Below, in pieces: positions 49,097 to 58,052 of a stretch of 64,000 nucleotides of DNA (positions are counted from its first letter, which is position 1; the number at the start of each line of letters is the position of its first letter). A model generated the notes under the pieces. That model was not told the DNA's origin. It did no database searches and saw nothing but the letters and a program-made list of their open reading frames with translations. The position numbers and the translations under genes were made by a program. The DNA is from Nocardioides alkalitolerans (GTDB lineage: Bacteria; Actinomycetota; Actinomycetes; Propionibacteriales; Nocardioidaceae): NCBI GenBank assembly GCA_038184435.1, contig CP116227.1, positions 3,749,501 to 3,813,500 on the forward strand. Direction: 5' to 3'.

Positions 49097-49253
49097 GGGG
49101 CTCCGATCCGGCGGGGTGGGACTGCCAGCATCATGCCAGCCCGGTGTGCGGCGTGCCGGACGGCACGTGGGCACCCGGCCGTCCGACGGCGGCCGAGCGA
49201 CTATCGTGACCCCGGAACGGACGACACCCGAGGCCCGAGGAGGGACCTGCGCC

Positions 49254-49904
49254 ATGCCCTTCCTGCTGCGGGTGGAGCTGCCCGACGTGCCGGGATCGCT
49301 GGGCCGGGTGGCCTCCGCGATCGGTGAGGCGGGCGCCGACATCGAGGCCATCGAGATCGTCGAGCACCGCCCCGACGGAACCGCGGTCGACGACGTGCTC
49401 CTCGAGATGGCCCCCGGCGCGATGCCCGACTCGATCGTCTCGGCCTGCAACCGCCTCGACGGGGTGCGCGTGGTGTGGATCAGCCGGTACGCCGCCGGCG
49501 GCAACCTCTTCCTCGACCTCGAGGCCGTCGAGGAGCTGACGGCCCACCCGGCCGAGGCCCTCGACCGTCTCGTCGACCTGCTGCCGGTGACGTTCCGGGC
49601 GGACTGGGCGGCGCGGGTACGCCGCATCGACGCCCCCGGCGGCCACGACAGCACCAAGATCGTCCACGCCACCGGTGCGGCTCCGGGCACGGTCGGCTGG
49701 TTCGCGGTGGACCGCGTCGCGCGGGTCGAGCAGCCGGACGACGACGTGAACGTGCTGTGCGCCGTCCCGCTCGCCCGGGCCGACGGTGGCCGCGCGGAGC
49801 AGATCGTGGTCGGCCGTCGTGGGGGTCCGGAGTTCCTCGAGTCGGAGCTGGCCCGCATGGGTCACCTCGTCGCGCTCGCGGTCTCCATCACGCGCCCGGG
49901 CTGA
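49254..49904 (+). CDS. ACT-domain regulatory protein
   Basis: A 216-residue cytosolic protein from ATG 49254 with GAGGAGGGA upstream. The N-terminus, MPFLLRVELPDVPGSLGRVA and then SAIGEAGADIEAIEIVE, is an ACT domain, the ligand-binding fold used for amino-acid sensing. The C-terminal half (about 100-216) has no catalytic motif I can name. Similar stand-alone ACT proteins occur across actinobacteria without a known role. It is divergent from the deacetylase and followed by a 70-bp palindrome. Confidence 0.8.
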   Translation: MPFLLRVELPDVPGSLGRVASAIGEAGADIEAIEIVEHRPDGTAVDDVLLEMAPGAMPDSIVSACNRLDGVRVVWISRYAAGGNLFLDLEAVEELTAHPAEALDRLVDLLPVTFRADWAARVRRIDAPGGHDSTKIVHATGAAPGTVGWFAVDRVARVEQPDDDVNVLCAVPLARADGGRAEQIVVGRRGGPEFLESELARMGHLVALAVSITRPG

Positions 49905-49970
49905 GCCCGGCGCGGGCGAGCGTTCCGGACCGGGCGCTCCCGAGCCCCCTGCGAAACGCCTCTCCCGTCA

Positions 49971-50040
49971 TGTAACGCGGTGTCCGTGCTACTTGTGCGG
50001 TGGTAGAGCACGTGTGGAGTAGCCCGGACACCGCGTTACA
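49971..50040. repeat. 70-bp near-perfect palindrome upstream of the sirtuin gene
   Basis: TGTAACGCGGTGTCCGTGCT (49971-49990) plus ACT pairs with 50018-50040 at 22 of 23 positions. The 24-nt loop contains its own GTGC/GCAC stem. It lies between the ACT gene stop (49904) and the sirtuin start (50126), in DNA of lower GC. It could be a terminator, a dispersed REP-like element or a recombination site. Confidence 0.65.
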
Positions 50041-50125
50041 CGGGGCGGGGGGACCGTTCGGGCGGCGCCATCCGACCGTCCACGTGTGACGGCCCCCACC
50101 GTGACCTGGCGCACGAGCGTGCAGA

Positions 50126-50824
50126 ATGACGGCCATGCGCATCGTGGTGCTGACGGGGGCGGGCATCTCCGCCGAGTCGGGCGTGCCGACGTTCCGTGAC
50201 TCGGACGGCCTCTGGGAGGGGCACCGGGTCGAGGACGTTGCGACCCCTGAGGCCTACGAGATGCAGCCCGGCGTCGTGCAGGCGTTCTACGACGCCCGCC
50301 GTGCCGCGCTGGACGTGGTGGAGCCGAACCCCGCGCACGAGGCCCTGGCCCGCCTCGAGGAGCACCTCGGCGACGACTTCCTCCTCGTCACCCAGAACAT
50401 CGACGACCTGCACGAGCGGGCGGGCAGCAAGCGCCTCATCCACATGCACGGCGAGCTGAAGAAGGCGCTGTGCCGCTCCTGCGGCAAGCGCAGCGAGTGG
50501 CTCGGCGGGCTCTCCGACCTGCCGCCCTGCCCCGCGTGCGGCACGTGCGAGCTGCGGCCCGACGTCGTGTGGTTCGGCGAGATCCCCTACCGGATGCAGG
50601 AGATCGAGGACGCCCTCGCCGAGGCCGACCTGTTCGTGTCGATCGGCACGTCGGGGGCGGTCTACCCGGCGGCGGGGTTCGTGCAGGTCGCGCGGGCGTA
50701 CGGCGCGCACACCCTCGAGCTCAACCTGGTGCCCTCGGAGGGCCGCTCGATGTTCCACGAGGCCCGGCACGGGAAGGCCGGCCAGATCGTGCCGGAGTGG
50801 GTCGAGGAGCAGGTCCTGCGATGA
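50126..50824 (+). CDS. cobB: NAD-dependent protein deacylase, SIR2 family
   Basis: A 232-residue sirtuin that removes acyl groups from lysines using NAD+. VVLTGAGISAESGVPTFRDS is the NAD loop, TQNIDDLHERAGS and HMHGEL hold the catalytic residues, CRSCGK with CPACG bind zinc, and SIGTSGAVYPAA completes the fold. AFYDARRAAL carries the Tyr-x-x-Arg of class III sirtuins, which favour succinyl and other acidic acyl groups as in CobB and SIRT5. ATG 50135 is an alternative start. ATGA overlap with the next lipoprotein gene. Confidence 0.94.
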   Translation: MTAMRIVVLTGAGISAESGVPTFRDSDGLWEGHRVEDVATPEAYEMQPGVVQAFYDARRAALDVVEPNPAHEALARLEEHLGDDFLLVTQNIDDLHERAGSKRLIHMHGELKKALCRSCGKRSEWLGGLSDLPPCPACGTCELRPDVVWFGEIPYRMQEIEDALAEADLFVSIGTSGAVYPAAGFVQVARAYGAHTLELNLVPSEGRSMFHEARHGKAGQIVPEWVEEQVLR

Positions 50825-51660
50825 CCCGACCGACCCCGCGACGTCGGTGGGCGACCTGCCTCGTCGTACCGCTCCTGGCCCTGCCCGGCCTCGCGGCGTG
50901 CAGCGCCGACGACGAGAACGCGTCCGCCGGGGAGGGCACACCCCCGGTGCCCGGCGCTGGCGCGGACGACAGCCCCGCAGCCGCCCAGCGGTTCGCGGCC
51001 CTCCCCGCGTCGTCGATCGAGGCCGCCGTGCTGCAGGACATGTCGGAGGTGACGACCGTGCGGGCGCGGGTGCGCGCGACCCACCTCGGCCTCCCCGTCG
51101 ACGCCCAGGTGGCCGTGGACGAGTCGGGGGCGTGCCTCGGCACGCTCACCGCCGGGTCGGGCACGGCCGAGGTCCTCCGCCCGCCGCCCGTCACGTCGCT
51201 GGGCACCGGCGACAGCGCCGACGTGTACGGGACGTTCGACGCCCCCTTCCTCGAGGAGGTCGGGTTCACCGCCGCCCAGGCGGACGCCGTCGTGGCGGCC
51301 ACCGCCGGCCGCTGGGTCCTGCTCGATCCTGTCTCGGGCCTCACCGACATCGGCCTCGTCTGCCAGGCCCTCGACGACACGCGCGACGGCCGGCTGCTCG
51401 GCGGCGAGGACGCCGCCACGGAGGTGACCGGTCTCGACCAGGTCGACGACCGCCCCGTGCTCGGGCTCGAGCGCACCGGCGAGGACGGCACCGTCTCGCT
51501 GGTGGTCGCCGCCACCGGCGAGCACCGCTTCGTCCGGGTCGTGACGCCGCGCGACGGGTCGTCGGCGACGGTCGACGAGCTGGCGTACGACGAGGAGGTC
51601 GTCGTCCCGGACCCCGCCGCCCGCGGGGTGGTGCCGGCGGCCGAGGTCGGCCTGGACTGA
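50821..51660 (+). CDS. Lipoprotein (LppX/LprG-like architecture)
   Basis: A 279-residue protein with a lipobox (LLALPGLAACSADD). The mature domain runs LQDMSEVTTVRARVRATHLG, VDESGACLGTL, then a C-terminal DELAYDEEVVVPDP. The alternation of beta strands and one Cys pair (GACLG, LVCQAL) resembles LppX/LprG/LolA-fold lipid-binding lipoproteins of actinobacteria. ATG 50821 overlaps the sirtuin stop. The gene 110 bp downstream encodes a paralogue of similar plan but with a membrane helix instead of a lipobox. Confidence 0.72.
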   Translation: MTRPTPRRRWATCLVVPLLALPGLAACSADDENASAGEGTPPVPGAGADDSPAAAQRFAALPASSIEAAVLQDMSEVTTVRARVRATHLGLPVDAQVAVDESGACLGTLTAGSGTAEVLRPPPVTSLGTGDSADVYGTFDAPFLEEVGFTAAQADAVVAATAGRWVLLDPVSGLTDIGLVCQALDDTRDGRLLGGEDAATEVTGLDQVDDRPVLGLERTGEDGTVSLVVAATGEHRFVRVVTPRDGSSATVDELAYDEEVVVPDPAARGVVPAAEVGLD

Positions 51661-51771
51661 CGGCCCGCCCGGGCTGCGGACCTGCTGACCGCTCTCAGGG
51701 GCGACCGGTACCGTTCGCCGTCGGCGCGTCGCCGTGACGCGCGGCACGACGACGTCGATCGGAGCGAGACC

Positions 51772-52692
51772 GTGGCCGACGAGCCCGACCAGGAGCGCGA
51801 CGAGCAGCCCGCGGAGGCGCCGGAGCCCACCCTGCTGGTGAAGCGCGGCGTGGAGAAGCCCCGCCGCTTCTCGCGGCCCGTGCTGGTCGGCGGGGGCGTG
51901 GCCCTCGCGCTGGTGGCGGTCGTCGGCGGGCTTGCGGTGTTCTCCCAGCTGCGCGAGGACGGCGACGCCGACGCGGCGGGCGCGGAGCGCAACGGCATCG
52001 AGGACGACCCCATCGGCGAGATCGGCCAGCGGATCGACGTCGCCATGCGCGAGCTGACCTCGGTGCGCGTCGTCCTCCAGCCCACCGACGCGCAGCTGCC
52101 GCCCTTCGACCTGCGCCTCGACGTCGACGGCGACTGCTCGGGCTCGGTGGGGGCGGACGGCGCGTTCGGCGAGGTGCTCGCCGTGGACGACCAGTTCTTC
52201 TTCCGGCCCGGTCCGGAGTACTGGGCGGCGTACGCCGGGACGCCCCCCACCGCAGGCGAGGCGGAGGGCGAGCCCGAGGGCGGCGACCAGGCCGCCCAGA
52301 TCGCCGCGCTCCAGGAGGTCGTCGGCGACCGGTGGATCGACGGCACCGAGTCGGCCGACGCCACGTCGCTCGGCATCCTCTGCAGCCAGGGGCTCGAGGC
52401 GCTGCTCGGCGACACCTACGACGCCGACGCCTTCGAGGAGGACGGCTGGCTCGTCAGCGACGAGGTCGAGGTCGACGGCGACCCGGCGGTGACGCTCACC
52501 AACGGGGCCGGCAACGCGACGCTCCGGGTGGCGACGACGGGCGAGCCCTACATCCTCGAGGCCGAGGTGGCGCAGGGGGCGTCGGGTGCGACGTACACGT
52601 TCTCGGAGCAGAACGAGCCGCTCGACCTGGCCGTGCCGCCCGCCGACGAGATCGCGACGAACGAGGAGCTCCAGGCCGCCGTCGGCGGGTGA
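51772..52692 (+). CDS. Membrane-anchored paralogue of the preceding lipoprotein
   Basis: A 306-residue protein from GTG 51772: an acidic cytosolic head, then one helix (PVLVGGGVALALVAVVGGLA, residues 41-60), then an external domain. REMRELTSVRVV-like text (here MRELTSVRVVLQPT), DGDCSGSVG, GILCSQGLEALLG and a terminal PLDLAVPPADEI match the order of elements in the previous gene. I infer that both bind a lipid or wall component outside the membrane. Exact function unknown. Confidence 0.7.
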   Translation: MADEPDQERDEQPAEAPEPTLLVKRGVEKPRRFSRPVLVGGGVALALVAVVGGLAVFSQLREDGDADAAGAERNGIEDDPIGEIGQRIDVAMRELTSVRVVLQPTDAQLPPFDLRLDVDGDCSGSVGADGAFGEVLAVDDQFFFRPGPEYWAAYAGTPPTAGEAEGEPEGGDQAAQIAALQEVVGDRWIDGTESADATSLGILCSQGLEALLGDTYDADAFEEDGWLVSDEVEVDGDPAVTLTNGAGNATLRVATTGEPYILEAEVAQGASGATYTFSEQNEPLDLAVPPADEIATNEELQAAVGG

Positions 52693-52707
52693 GCGGGCCG
52701 ACGGGGG

Positions 52708-53367
52708 CTACGCCGCGGGGAACAGCATCGGCAGGATGAAGAGCATCCCGATCGACCACGTGATGTGGGTGATGCACCCGGCGAGCACGCCGCCGGTGGC
52801 CCGTCGCTGCAGCCCGGTCACGAGGCCGAGCAGGGCGGCCGCGAAGGCCAGCATGATGTTGCCGGTGGCGGCGGTCGCGACGACGTACACGGCCGTCGTG
52901 ACGACCACGGGGTGGCGGTGGATCGCGTCGTACAGCGCACCGCGGAAGAACAGCTCCTCGCAGATGCCCGCGACGGCGGTGACCACGACGAGGCCCGGGG
53001 CGACCCCGTCGCCGGTGTAGGCCACGACGTGGCGCACGGCCTGGTCGAGCGGCTCGAGGAACGGCACCTCCCGCACGACGAGCCCGCCGACGACGAACAG
53101 GGCGATGAGGCCGAGCCCGATCGCGAAGGGCACGAGCAGCGGTCGGCGGCCGGGGGCGCGACCGGTGCGGCCCAGGTGCACCGGCCCGGCGAGGAACGCC
53201 CCGGCGGCCCACACCGCGGCGAGCGCCACGGTGCAGACGTAGAAGCCCACGGACCCGGGATCGAACCGCAGCATGAGGGCGAGCACGACCGCGCCCGCGA
53301 CGACGGTGCCGATCGTGGCGACGCGCTGGCGCGTGTCGACACCCCGCGGCGGGGGTGCCGGAGGCAC
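52708..53367 (-). CDS. CPBP-family intramembrane metalloprotease
   Basis: A 219-residue protein with about six to eight helices. The catalytic Glu-Glu and Arg are in AGICEELFFRGALYDAI near residue 131, and His in AGCITHITWSIGM near 198. CPBP (Abi) proteases cleave within the membrane and are often tied to bacteriocin self-immunity or signalling. It converges with the previous gene and starts only 5 bp beyond the next gene's stop on the same strand. Confidence 0.85.
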   Translation of the reverse strand: MPPAPPPRGVDTRQRVATIGTVVAGAVVLALMLRFDPGSVGFYVCTVALAAVWAAGAFLAGPVHLGRTGRAPGRRPLLVPFAIGLGLIALFVVGGLVVREVPFLEPLDQAVRHVVAYTGDGVAPGLVVVTAVAGICEELFFRGALYDAIHRHPVVVTTAVYVVATAATGNIMLAFAAALLGLVTGLQRRATGGVLAGCITHITWSIGMLFILPMLFPAA

Positions 53368-53372
53368 GGGGC

Positions 53373-54350
53373 TCAGTGTCCCGCTCCTGCCGTCTCCCCC
53401 GCCTCCATCTCCGCGGCCCTCTCGTCGAGGGCCCGGCGCACGGCCTCGGCGTAGGTCAGCGGCTCACCCGGCACGATGTCGCGGATCGAGTGGTCGGTGA
53501 CCACGACCTCCACGCCCATCGAGTCGATGAGGTTGCGGCCCGTCGTGGCGTCGACGGTGGTGACGAGCGCCAGCCAGCGGGACGACAGCCGGGGCGTCAG
53601 CACGGGCACGGGCACGATCGGGGGCGCGTGGCCCTTCGCCACCTTCGCCGCCTCGCGCAGCATCCCGATGTAGTCGAGCCGGTCGGGGCCGCCGATCTCG
53701 AAGGCCCGGTCGAGGGCCTCCTCGCGGTCGGCGACGCCGACGAGGTAGCGCACGACGTCGTCCACGGCGATGGGCTGCGTGCGGGTCTTCACCCAGCGCG
53801 GCGCGACCATCGCGGGCAGCTTGTCGACGAGCTGGCGGGTGATCTCCCAGGAGATGCCGCCGTGACCGACGACGATCGCGGCCCGCAGGGTGGTGACGGG
53901 CACGCCGCTCTCGGCGAGGAGGTGCTCGACCTCGCGCCGCGAGCGCAGGTGGGGCGAGAGGTCCTCGTCGTCGGAGCCCAGGCCGCCCAGGTAGATGATC
54001 TGGCGCACGCCGAGCGCGGCCGCCGCCTGGCCGAACGCGCGGGCGGCCGCGGCGTCCTTCTCCTCGAAGTCGTCGTCGTCGAGCGAGTGCACCAGGTAGT
54101 AGGCCACGTCGACGCCCGTCAGGGGCTCCGCCAGCGACCCGGGATCGGCGACGTCGCCGTACACGGGCGTGCCCTTGCCGTCGTACGTCTCCGGGTGCCG
54201 GGTCATCGCCCGGACGTCGTGCCCCTCCGCGACGAGCGCAGGCACGAGCCGGTGCCCGATGAAGCCGGACGCGCCGGTCACGAGCACGGTCAGGGGTCGG
54301 CGCTCGGCGCCGGTGGATTCGCTGGTCGCAGCCACCCGTTCACTATGCAT
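53373..54350 (-). CDS. Atypical SDR / NAD(P)H-binding protein
   Basis: A 325-residue extended Rossmann protein. VLVTGASGFIGHRLVPALV (about residues 22-40) is the dinucleotide loop; VYGDVADPGSL, YYLVHSLDDDDFEEKDAAAA and YLGGLGSDDEDLSPHLRSR follow the complex-I NDUFA9/DUF2867-type pattern. The usual Tyr-x-x-x-Lys is not evident, so it may bind a nucleotide without typical dehydrogenase activity. It stands 5 bp upstream of the CPBP gene in one operon. Confidence 0.8.
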   Translation of the reverse strand: MHSERVAATSESTGAERRPLTVLVTGASGFIGHRLVPALVAEGHDVRAMTRHPETYDGKGTPVYGDVADPGSLAEPLTGVDVAYYLVHSLDDDDFEEKDAAAARAFGQAAAALGVRQIIYLGGLGSDDEDLSPHLRSRREVEHLLAESGVPVTTLRAAIVVGHGGISWEITRQLVDKLPAMVAPRWVKTRTQPIAVDDVVRYLVGVADREEALDRAFEIGGPDRLDYIGMLREAAKVAKGHAPPIVPVPVLTPRLSSRWLALVTTVDATTGRNLIDSMGVEVVVTDHSIRDIVPGEPLTYAEAVRRALDERAAEMEAGETAGAGH

Positions 54351-54399
54351 GCGGGGTGGTGAGGCCCCCGGGCCGGCGGCAGCGGACGAGCGCGCGACC

Positions 54400-56238
54400 T
54401 CAGGCGTGCCAGGCCGCCGACAGCCGCGCGTAGTGCCCGCCCGACGCGACGAGCTCGGCCGGCGTGCCGACCTCGACGACCCGGCCGCCGTCCATGACGA
54501 CGACCCGGTCCGCGGCCTCGGCCTGGGTGAGGCGGTGGGCGATCGTGAGGGCGGTACGCCGCTGGACGACCCGCGCGGCCGCCCGCTCCAGGTCGCGGGC
54601 GCCCGCCGAGCCCGCCTCGGCGGTGGCCTCGTCGAGCACGACCACCCGCGGGTCGGCCAGCTCGACGCGCGCCAGCGCGAGGTGCTGCGCCTGGGCGGGC
54701 GTGAGCGCGGTGGCGCCCTCGCCGACCACGACGTCGAGGCCGCCCAGCGCCCGCACCCAGCCGGCGGAGCCGAGGAGCTCGAGCACCTCCCACAGCCGGT
54801 CGTCGGAGGCGTCGGGGTCCGCCAGCGTGAGGTTGTCGCGCACGGTGCCGGCGAACACGTGCACCTCCTGGGTCACGATGACGACCGGTGGCCGCGCCGC
54901 GACGCCGTGCACGGCGACCGGCGCGTCGCCGAGGCGCACGGTGCCCGTCGTGGGGGCGATGCGGCCGGCGACGATCTGGCCCAGCGTCGACTTGCCCGCG
55001 CCGCTGGCGCCGACGACCGCGACCCGCTCCCCGGGCTCGAGCACCAGGCTGACGTCGGCGAGGACGGACCGCCCCGCGTCGTACGCATGCCCCACGCCGT
55101 CGATCACCAGCCGCGCCAGGGCGGCGGGCGGCGGGGTCGGGGCGGGGACGGTGGTGCGCAGCTGCGCGACGCCAGCGACGCGGGTCATCGACGCGCCCGC
55201 GGACTGCACCTCGTCGAAGATCATCAGCACCGCGCCGATCGGGTTGAAGAGGCGGTGGAAGAACAGGGCGGCCGTCGTGACGGCGCCGACGCTGACGGCG
55301 GGGCCGAGGTCGCCGCGCACCAGGAAGAAGCCGCTGCCGAGCACGAGCAGCAGGCCGATCAGCTCGGCGCGGTTGGTGCGCTGGCCGAAGCGGGTCAGGA
55401 GGTTCCACACGCTGAGCCCGATCGCCGCGGAGCGCCACGAGGCGTGGCCGACGCGCTCGGAGTGCGCCGGCGCCAGGCCCTGCGCGCGCAGCGTCGCGCT
55501 GCCGTGGACGGCGGTGAGGAGCGCCTCGGCGCGCGCACCCATGGCGGCCCGCTCGGCGCGGTAGTAGGGGCCGGAGCGCGGCAGGTACCAGCGCAGGCTC
55601 ATCGCGTAGAACGGCAGCGTCAGCAGCCCCGCCACGCCGAGGCGCCAGTCGAGCGCGAAGAAGCCGACTGCCGTGAAGGCGATCGCCACGACGGAGCGCA
55701 CCAGCAGCGGGACCACCTTGGTGAGGGAGTCGGCGAGCACGCGCACGTCGTCGCCGGCGCGCGACAGCAGGTCGCCCTCGCCGGCCTTCTCGACCACCTC
55801 GTGGTCGAGGCCCAACGCGACCTCGACGACCTCCTCGCGGAGGCGGGCGAGGGCGGGCTCGCCGGCCCGGGCGAGGAACGTCACGCTCGCCCACGCCGCG
55901 ACCGTCTCGACCAGCGCGGCGACGGCGATCGCCCCGGCACCCCACCAGACGAGGGCGCTGGCGTCCCCCGAGTCCCCCGCGCTCCCCGAGCTCCCGGTGA
56001 CGGCGTCGACGATGCGTCCGAACACGATCGGGGCGACGAGCCCGGCCAGGCCCGACAGCGCGAACATGACACCCGCGACCGCCAGCGACCCCCGGTGGCC
56101 CTCGAACGCGGCCCACGCCTTGCGGGCCGCCGCCCGCGGCGTCGCGACGGGCAGCAGCGTGCGCCCCGCCTCGGAGTCCGCGTCGCGACCGATCTCCACC
56201 GTCTCGCCCCCGGTCCCGCTCCCCGGCTCGCGCGTCAT
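54400..56238 (-). CDS. ABC transporter, fused permease/ATPase (subunit 2, intact Walker A)
   Basis: A 612-residue half-transporter of the exporter fold: six helices then an ATPase domain. VAVVGASGAGKSTLGQIVAG is a complete Walker A, and VVVLDEATAEAG gives Walker B, but the signature reads LTPAQAQHLALAR instead of LSGGQ. Its partner, encoded upstream with an ATGA overlap, has the opposite pattern. The heterodimer would therefore have one canonical and one degenerate ATP site. With the iron box upstream, a siderophore or iron/haem role (IrtAB-like) is plausible. Confidence 0.9.
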   Translation of the reverse strand: MTREPGSGTGGETVEIGRDADSEAGRTLLPVATPRAAARKAWAAFEGHRGSLAVAGVMFALSGLAGLVAPIVFGRIVDAVTGSSGSAGDSGDASALVWWGAGAIAVAALVETVAAWASVTFLARAGEPALARLREEVVEVALGLDHEVVEKAGEGDLLSRAGDDVRVLADSLTKVVPLLVRSVVAIAFTAVGFFALDWRLGVAGLLTLPFYAMSLRWYLPRSGPYYRAERAAMGARAEALLTAVHGSATLRAQGLAPAHSERVGHASWRSAAIGLSVWNLLTRFGQRTNRAELIGLLLVLGSGFFLVRGDLGPAVSVGAVTTAALFFHRLFNPIGAVLMIFDEVQSAGASMTRVAGVAQLRTTVPAPTPPPAALARLVIDGVGHAYDAGRSVLADVSLVLEPGERVAVVGASGAGKSTLGQIVAGRIAPTTGTVRLGDAPVAVHGVAARPPVVIVTQEVHVFAGTVRDNLTLADPDASDDRLWEVLELLGSAGWVRALGGLDVVVGEGATALTPAQAQHLALARVELADPRVVVLDEATAEAGSAGARDLERAAARVVQRRTALTIAHRLTQAEAADRVVVMDGGRVVEVGTPAELVASGGHYARLSAAWHA

Positions 56239-57980
56239 CGGAGCACCGCCTCGCGGTACGCCGCGTGCTCGAGCAACGCGGTGTGGGTGCCGGTGCGGGC
56301 GACGCGCCCGGCCACGACGTGGACGACCTCGTCCGCCACCGCGAGCAGCGCGGGGCTGGAGGTGAGCACGAGGGTGGCCCGGCCCTGCCGGAGGGCGCGG
56401 AGGCCCGCGGCGATGCGCTGCTCGGTCACGGCGTCGACCGCGGTCGTCGGCTCGTCGAGCACGAGCACGGGCGGGTCCGCGGCCAGGGCGCGCGCCAGGG
56501 CGACGCGCTGCTGCTGGCCACCGGACAGCGTCGACCCGTGGGCGGCGACGTGGGCGTCGAGACCGTCGGGGGAGAGGGCGACGACGTCGTCCGCGGCCGA
56601 GGCGCCGAGCACCTCGTCGCGACGGTCGCGCGGCAGCGTCCCCGCCGGGTCCACGTTGGAGGCCAGCGTGCCCTCGAACAGGTCGACGCGGTGGGCGGCG
56701 ACGAGGAGCGTGCGGTGGCGCTCGTCGAGCGCGAGCTCCGCGAGCGGCACGTCCCCGAGGGTGACCCGCCCGGCCTCGGGCACGTCCTCCGCCCGCAGCA
56801 GGGCGAGGAGCGCGCCGGCGGCCGCGGGCTCGTCGACGACGAGGGCGACGAGGCACCCGGGGCGCACGACGAGGTCGAGCCCCTGCAGCGGACCGGCCAC
56901 CACGTCGCGCACCACCAGGGGTGCGTCGGTCGGCGCCGACCGGTCGCCGTGCCGCTCGAGCGGCGGCGTGGCGAGGAACGACGCGATCCGTCCCGCGCTG
57001 CCGCGCGACGCCGCGAGGGTGGAGACGAGCTCGGCGCACATCATGAGGGGCTCGGCGAGGAACTGGGCGAGACCGACGACGGCGATGAGCTCGCCGACGG
57101 TGAGGTGGCCGTTCACCGCCCGGAGGCCGGCGAGCAGCGCGACGACCGCGAGGAACAGCAGGGAGGCGCCCGCCGTGACGCCGAGCATGAGGCCCTCGGC
57201 GCGGGCGCTGGCCACGCCGGCCGCGGCCGCGTCGCGGCTGGCGGTCCGGTAGCGACCCAGCGCGGTGCCCTGCGCGCCGACGCCCTGCAGGGGACGCAGG
57301 CCCGACACGAGGTCGGCCGCCAGTCCCGACGCGCGGGCGATCCGCTCCTGCGCCGCGGCGGTGCGGCGGCTGAGCAGCGGGGCGACGGCCTGCGAGCCGA
57401 GCAGGACCAGCGGCGCCCCCACCGCGACGACGACGCCCAGCAGCGGGTCCGTCCAGAACAGCACGCCGACGGCGACCGTGAGGCCGGCGATGCCGGCGCA
57501 GGCCTGGGCGACCTGGTGGACGACGAGGGTGCTGACCTCGGCGTCCGAGGTGGCCAGGGAGAGCACCTCGCCGGGCATCGCGCCGGTGCGGGCGCCGGCG
57601 GGCGACAGCACGTGGTCGGTGATCTCGGTGCGCATCCGATGGTTCTCGACCTGCATGGCGTAGCCGGACACGCGCGCGCCGTACCGGTAGCTGTAGCTGA
57701 GCACCGCGAACAGCGCCGCCAGCCCGAGCGCCGACCAGACGAGCGCGACCAGGTCGCCGGTGGCCACCGCGCGGTCGATGATGACGCCGATCGCCACCGG
57801 CACGGTCGCCTCGCAGACCTGCCAGGTCGCGATGAGCGCGAAGGCGGCGGTGAGCCGACCGCGGTGGCGCCGGAGCGTACGGCGCAGGAGCCGGCCGCCC
57901 GTGGCGGGGCGCTCGTCGGTGACGGCGGGGGGTGCGACCTCGGGATCGGGGACGAGCCGCTGGGCGATCCGGGTGCGCAT
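56235..57980 (-). CDS. ABC transporter, fused permease/ATPase (subunit 1, degenerate Walker A)
   Basis: A 581-residue half-transporter. Six hydrophobic helices fill the N-terminal 320 residues. In the ATPase domain the Walker A position reads CLVALVVDEPAAAGALL and has lost the GKS/T, while the signature LSGGQQQRVALARAL and Walker B VLVLDEPTTAVD are intact. It needs the subunit encoded next (4-bp overlap). ATG 57980 lies directly after a DtxR/IdeR-like box with no ribosome site between, so the mRNA may be leaderless and iron-repressed. Confidence 0.9.
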   Translation of the reverse strand: MRTRIAQRLVPDPEVAPPAVTDERPATGGRLLRRTLRRHRGRLTAAFALIATWQVCEATVPVAIGVIIDRAVATGDLVALVWSALGLAALFAVLSYSYRYGARVSGYAMQVENHRMRTEITDHVLSPAGARTGAMPGEVLSLATSDAEVSTLVVHQVAQACAGIAGLTVAVGVLFWTDPLLGVVVAVGAPLVLLGSQAVAPLLSRRTAAAQERIARASGLAADLVSGLRPLQGVGAQGTALGRYRTASRDAAAAGVASARAEGLMLGVTAGASLLFLAVVALLAGLRAVNGHLTVGELIAVVGLAQFLAEPLMMCAELVSTLAASRGSAGRIASFLATPPLERHGDRSAPTDAPLVVRDVVAGPLQGLDLVVRPGCLVALVVDEPAAAGALLALLRAEDVPEAGRVTLGDVPLAELALDERHRTLLVAAHRVDLFEGTLASNVDPAGTLPRDRRDEVLGASAADDVVALSPDGLDAHVAAHGSTLSGGQQQRVALARALAADPPVLVLDEPTTAVDAVTEQRIAAGLRALRQGRATLVLTSSPALLAVADEVVHVVAGRVARTGTHTALLEHAAYREAVLR

Positions 57981-57981
57981 G

Positions 57982-58000
57982 TTAGGTGACCCTAATCTGC
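57982..58000 (-). promoter_or_regulatory. DtxR/IdeR-type iron box
   Basis: Read on the minus strand, TTAGGGTCACCTAA (plus 57982-57995) matches the distal 14 bases of the DtxR/IdeR consensus TTAGGTTAGGCTAACCTAA at 12 positions, and the full 19 at 14. It ends 1 bp before the ABC transporter start codon, where a bound repressor would block initiation. Confidence 0.6.
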
Positions 58001-58052
58001 GCGGGCGTGCTGCGGCGAACCGGGATCGCTCCCCGGTCCGCCGCAGCGCCCG

